Shown here: positions 6,386-8,808 of the stretch, in pieces | Position numbering within the stretch: position 1 is the stretch's first letter | Layout: the number at the start of each line of letters is the position of its first letter | Source of the DNA: Lachnospiraceae bacterium | GTDB lineage: Bacteria > Bacillota > Clostridia > Lachnospirales > Lachnospiraceae | DNA: 8,808 bases | Reading direction: 5' to 3' | Assembly: GCA_017613225.1 (NCBI GenBank) | Contig: JAGAEH010000189.1 | Location: 1 to 8,808, forward strand | Program-made: the position numbers and the translations under genes | The notes under the pieces: model-generated | Seen by the model: the letters and a program-made list of their open reading frames with translations, nothing else | The model's database searches: none | Told to the model about the DNA's origin: nothing

Positions 6386-7447
6386 CTACACCACCGGCCC
6401 GTCGTTGGGTTCGATGCCGTCGTAGTAGTGGAACAGGTCCTTGGGCAGGTAAATGCCCCGGTCCGTCACCACGCCCTTCACCAGTTCCGGCGGGGTGATG
6501 TCGAAGGCCGGGTAATATCCTTTTACCCCCTGCACCGCGGTGCGCACGCCCCGGGCATAGAGCACCTCCTCCGGATCCCGCAGCTCGATGCGCACGCTGT
6601 CGATGCCGGGATGATGGAAGTCCGGCGCGCCGGTCACATAGTAGGGCACCCCCAGCCGGTCCGCGCAGATGGCGATCTGGAAAGTCCCCACCTTGTTCAC
6701 CACGTGGCCGTCCAGACAGATCACGTCCGCGGCGGAGGTGAAGACGTCCACCTTTTCCTGCTGCATCACGAAGGCCGGCATGTTGTCCGTGATGACCGTC
6801 GTGTCAAAGCCCATCTCGTGGCAGACGGTGGCGGTCAGCCGCGCCCCCTGGAAGAAGGGCCGGGTCTCCGGACAGAACAGGCGGATGGTCTTGTTCCGCA
6901 GCCTGCACTCTTTCAGCATCTGCCCCACGATGGTCTCCGCAAAGCACTGGGTCATCACCGTGCCGTTGTCCGGGAAGGTGTCCACCAGCAGTTTCGCGAT
7001 CTTGCCGATCTTGTCGTAGCGCTCATTGTTGATACGGATGGTGTAATCCACGATAGCCCGGGGCACGTCCCCGCCGGATGCCAGCGCCTCATCCGCCGCC
7101 TTCAGGGCGCCGCCGGTGATCTGCTCCATCCGCTTGGCCGTGGTGGGTCTGGCATGGGCGATCACGTCCGCCGCGTGCTCCAGGAAAGACCGCTGCTCCG
7201 CCTCCGGCCTGCCGCGGCACTCCCAGGCCGCCAGGGCCATGCCCATGGCCGCCGCGGTATAAGGGCCAGCGCTTTGGGTCACCATGTCCTTGATGGCTTT
7301 CGCCACCTCGCCGTAGGTGCGGCAGATTTCAAAGCGCACCTCCGTGGGATAGACGCGCCGGTCCAGGATCCGCACGCAGCCGTCCTCGAACCAGGCTATG
7401 TTTTCGTAGCGCAGCATGTACGCCAGGCCTTCATCCGCTCTGTACAT
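6386..7447 (-). CDS. mtnA: MtnA-family aldose-1-phosphate isomerase (S-methyl-5-thioribose-1-phosphate / 5-deoxyribose-1-phosphate isomerase)
   Basis: Cytoplasmic isomerase of the eIF2B-alpha/MtnA superfamily (353 aa, the usual MtnA length). It converts a ribose-type 1-phosphate to the ribulose 1-phosphate used by the aldolase encoded next. Visible family signatures: HARPTTA near 98-104; the catalytic Cys168 in MTQCFAET; PETRPFFQGARLTA at 193-206; the catalytic Asp246 in LDGHVVNKVGT; and PAFDITPPELV near the C-terminus. One motif departs from the canon: where MtnA has VRGAPAIG, with a substrate-phosphate-contacting Arg, this protein reads about VTQSAGPYT (56-64). Its exact substrate is therefore uncertain; ribose-1,5-bisphosphate isomerase is a less likely alternative. 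The ATG at 7447 has AAGGAGAG at 7451-7458. A terminator behind the permease and a separate promoter-like site suggest its own transcription start. Confidence 0.87.
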   Translation of the reverse strand: MYRADEGLAYMLRYENIAWFEDGCVRILDRRVYPTEVRFEICRTYGEVAKAIKDMVTQSAGPYTAAAMGMALAAWECRGRPEAEQRSFLEHAADVIAHARPTTAKRMEQITGGALKAADEALASGGDVPRAIVDYTIRINNERYDKIGKIAKLLVDTFPDNGTVMTQCFAETIVGQMLKECRLRNKTIRLFCPETRPFFQGARLTATVCHEMGFDTTVITDNMPAFVMQQEKVDVFTSAADVICLDGHVVNKVGTFQIAICADRLGVPYYVTGAPDFHHPGIDSVRIELRDPEEVLYARGVRTAVQGVKGYYPAFDITPPELVKGVVTDRGIYLPKDLFHYYDGIEPNDGPVV

Positions 7448-7503
7448 GATCTCTCCTTTATCTTCGGCCTCTTCTCCAATCTTTGGGGGTTTTGGCGCTT
7501 TAT

Positions 7504-7532
7504 ATTTTACAACTGCAGCGATCCAGGCGCAA
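7504..7532 (-). promoter_or_regulatory. Candidate SigA promoter for the isomerase gene
   Basis: On the minus strand TTGCGC (7532-7527) is separated by 17 bases from TAAAAT (7509-7504), which matches five of six -10 positions; the -35 matches only TTG. It lies between the terminator at 7599-7626 and the ATG at 7447, giving a leader of about 50 bases. No riboswitch fold was recognised in this leader. Confidence 0.45.
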
Positions 7533-7572
7533 GCTGTAACGGATGTCCCGGCTTCTCCCGCGCATGCGAAAA

Positions 7573-7586
7573 GAGAACCGTCCCCG
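7573..7586. repeat. REP-like motif GAGAACCGTCCCCG
   Basis: The plus strand carries GAGAACCGTCCCCG with A-rich sequence before and GTTTC after; its core ACCGTCCC is shared with positions 11-18 of the window. Short intergenic elements with GGGGACGGTTCTC cores are, from memory, widespread in Clostridia. It sits directly downstream of the permease terminator, a typical location. Confidence 0.4.
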
Positions 7587-7598
7587 TTTCACCTCCGC

Positions 7599-7626
7599 AA
7601 AAAGGGGACGCCTTTGCGGCGTCCCC
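7599..7626 (-). terminator. Intrinsic terminator after the ABC permease gene
   Basis: On the minus strand GGGGACGCC (7626-7618) and GGCGTCCCC (7612-7604) form a perfect nine-base-pair, GC-rich stem with a five-base loop GCAAA. Five T residues (7603-7599) follow at once. It ends the transport transcript about 40 bases past the permease stop and separates it from the isomerase-aldolase unit, though partial read-through is possible. Confidence 0.9.
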
Positions 7627-7663
7627 GTGACCGGGTCCCTTGCGGGCCCTTTTTTCTGCGGAC

Positions 7664-8808
7664 TTATCTGAGCCCGCCCTTGGTCAGTTCTTTGATATCT
7701 TCTTTCATGTTCTCCGCCTTCGGCAGCACCAGCTGGTTGCGCTTGTTGGCGCGCCAGACGTACAGGCCCAGCGACAGGCCGATGACGCCGTAGACCATGA
7801 AGGTACGGAAGTACTCGCCCAGCGCGGCCTGGCCGAACACGGCCTTGCCGATCTCGGGGCTTAAGATGAACATGGCGTGGAACAGCAGGCAGCCCGTGAT
7901 GGCCTGGCCGATGGTAGCCTTCCGGACGGAAGCGCCGCCCACCAGGATGGCAGCCACGGAGAAATAGCCGATGTTGTTGTGCGCCGTGTAGGTGTTCAGC
8001 GTACCCATGTTCTGCAGGTAGAAGATCATGCCCCAGGCCGCCAGCACGGTGGACATGATGGTCGCGATGACACGGGTCCTGTTCACGTTGATGCCGTTGG
8101 CTTCGGCGATGGTCTGGTTCATGCCGCAGGAGCGGAAGTCCTGGCCCAGCTTGGTGCTCATCAGCCAGGTGATGAAGACCGCCAGGATGACGATGACGAT
8201 CACCAGCATGACCGGCACGTCACGGACCTTGGTCATCTCGCCCTTGTTCAGAGTCTGCACCAGGAAGAAGATGCCGATGCCCAGGCTCAGCAGCGAAAAC
8301 AGGCCGAACTTGAGCGGATTCAGCTTGACGCTCCGGCCTTCCACTTTGGATTTGCGCACAAACTGGTTCCACAGCAGGAACAGCAGCACCAGGCCGCATA
8401 CCACCGCCATGAAGGGCGCGAAGGGCACCTGCCAGATGTTATCCAGCGAATAGGACACCGAGCCCATGTCCACGCTCATGCGGACGCCGACGCCGTCGTA
8501 GAGGATCATCGGATGCTCAAGCATGACGGGAATGATGGCGCCGATGGCGAACAGCACGATGAACTGATAGACGCCATTGCCGAAGAAGCCGACGATCAGG
8601 GAGGTGATCATCTCCTGTCCCTTGGTCTTATTGTACAGCGAACCGGTGAGCCAGCCGATCAGGATGGCGATGGGCAGGGCCACCAGCAGCATGAACAGCA
8701 GGCCGGTCCCGCCGGAGAACAGCGTGGGTTTGGCTGCGACCGCCGCCGCATCGGACAGATCCACGCCGCGGTTGATCAGGATGCTCAGATCCCAGTAACG
8801 CACGGCGA
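7664..8808 (-). CDS. ABC transporter permease, LivH/LivM/RbsC/nucleoside type (5' end outside window)
   Basis: Integral membrane permease of an ABC importer (BPD_transp_2 family), which includes branched-chain amino acid, ribose-type sugar and BmpA-type nucleoside systems. At least 381 codons are present. Hydrophobic segments, counted from the GTG at 8803, lie near 34-53, 66-93, 127-145, 165-183, 197-215 and 243-262, with more towards the C-terminus. GQEMITSLIVGFF (62-74) and 'LGQDFRSCGMNQTIAEANGI' (219-238), the cytoplasmic ATPase-coupling loop, are typical of the family. The GTG at 8803 is a poor start candidate: the frame remains open to the window edge and no RBS can be checked, so the gene probably begins beyond it. 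It is the last gene of its unit, being followed by a strong terminator. Partner ATPase, second permease and binding protein presumably lie upstream. Neighbouring isomerase and aldolase genes point to a nucleoside or pentose substrate; this is inference. Confidence 0.88.
   Translation of the reverse strand, partial: AVRYWDLSILINRGVDLSDAAAVAAKPTLFSGGTGLLFMLLVALPIAILIGWLTGSLYNKTKGQEMITSLIVGFFGNGVYQFIVLFAIGAIIPVMLEHPMILYDGVGVRMSVDMGSVSYSLDNIWQVPFAPFMAVVCGLVLLFLLWNQFVRKSKVEGRSVKLNPLKFGLFSLLSLGIGIFFLVQTLNKGEMTKVRDVPVMLVIVIVILAVFITWLMSTKLGQDFRSCGMNQTIAEANGINVNRTRVIATIMSTVLAAWGMIFYLQNMGTLNTYTAHNNIGYFSVAAILVGGASVRKATIGQAITGCLLFHAMFILSPEIGKAVFGQAALGEYFRTFMVYGVIGLSLGLYVWRANKRNQLVLPKAENMKEDIKELTKGGLR

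Noticed and set aside
6428..7630. Plus-strand frame of 400 codons opposite the isomerase
   Set aside because: Shadow frame rich in His, Arg and Val that also runs through the terminator and promoter region; no start signal.

Overview
The window looks like part of a moderately GC-rich Firmicutes genome, most likely a gut-type Clostridia (Lachnospiraceae or Oscillospiraceae-like). The grounds are a TelA/XpaC pair with a consensus SigA promoter, strong AGGAGG-type ribosome binding sites, lipoproteins with Ser/Thr/Glu/Pro-rich linkers, and a clostridial-looking BPD_transp_2 permease. This is an inference from gene content; there is no rRNA or marker gene. All seven genes are on the minus strand, so transcription runs from high to low coordinates.

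In transcription order: (1) 8808-7664, the 3' part of an ABC importer permease of the LivH/LivM/RbsC/nucleoside type, cut by the window edge and followed by a clean intrinsic terminator (7599-7626). (2) 7447-6386, an MtnA-family aldose-1-phosphate isomerase with its own possible promoter. (3) 6199-5582, a class II (FucA-like) zinc aldolase. Genes 2 and 3 match the isomerase and aldolase steps of the DHAP shunt / 5-deoxyribose salvage route, which splits the ribose part of 5'-deoxyadenosine or methylthioadenosine into DHAP and an aldehyde. The adjacent permease suggests that a nucleoside or pentose is imported as the source. The kinase or phosphorylase needed to supply the sugar 1-phosphate is not visible here. 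The 186-base gap between genes 2 and 3 holds a perfect 20-bp palindrome and a long-loop inverted repeat.

(4) 5504-4278 telA and (5) 4260-3490 xpaC form an envelope-stress type pair behind a near-perfect SigA promoter (TTGACA, 18 bp, TATAAT). (6) 3356-1692 and (7) 1639-26 are two tandem, divergent paralogous lipoproteins. Each has a signal peptide with lipobox, a long low-complexity linker, and a beta-rich ectodomain built from repeated 'D-x-x-G-x-x-L/I' turns reminiscent of WG repeats or beta-propellers. Their function is unknown.

Two short intergenic elements with the core ACCGTCCC (window start, and 7573-7586) resemble dispersed REP-like elements known from clostridial genomes. No tRNA, rRNA, CRISPR, transposase or phage gene was seen. 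No gene-free stretch exceeds 300 bases; the largest gaps (7448-7663, 6200-6385, 3357-3489) are described feature by feature.
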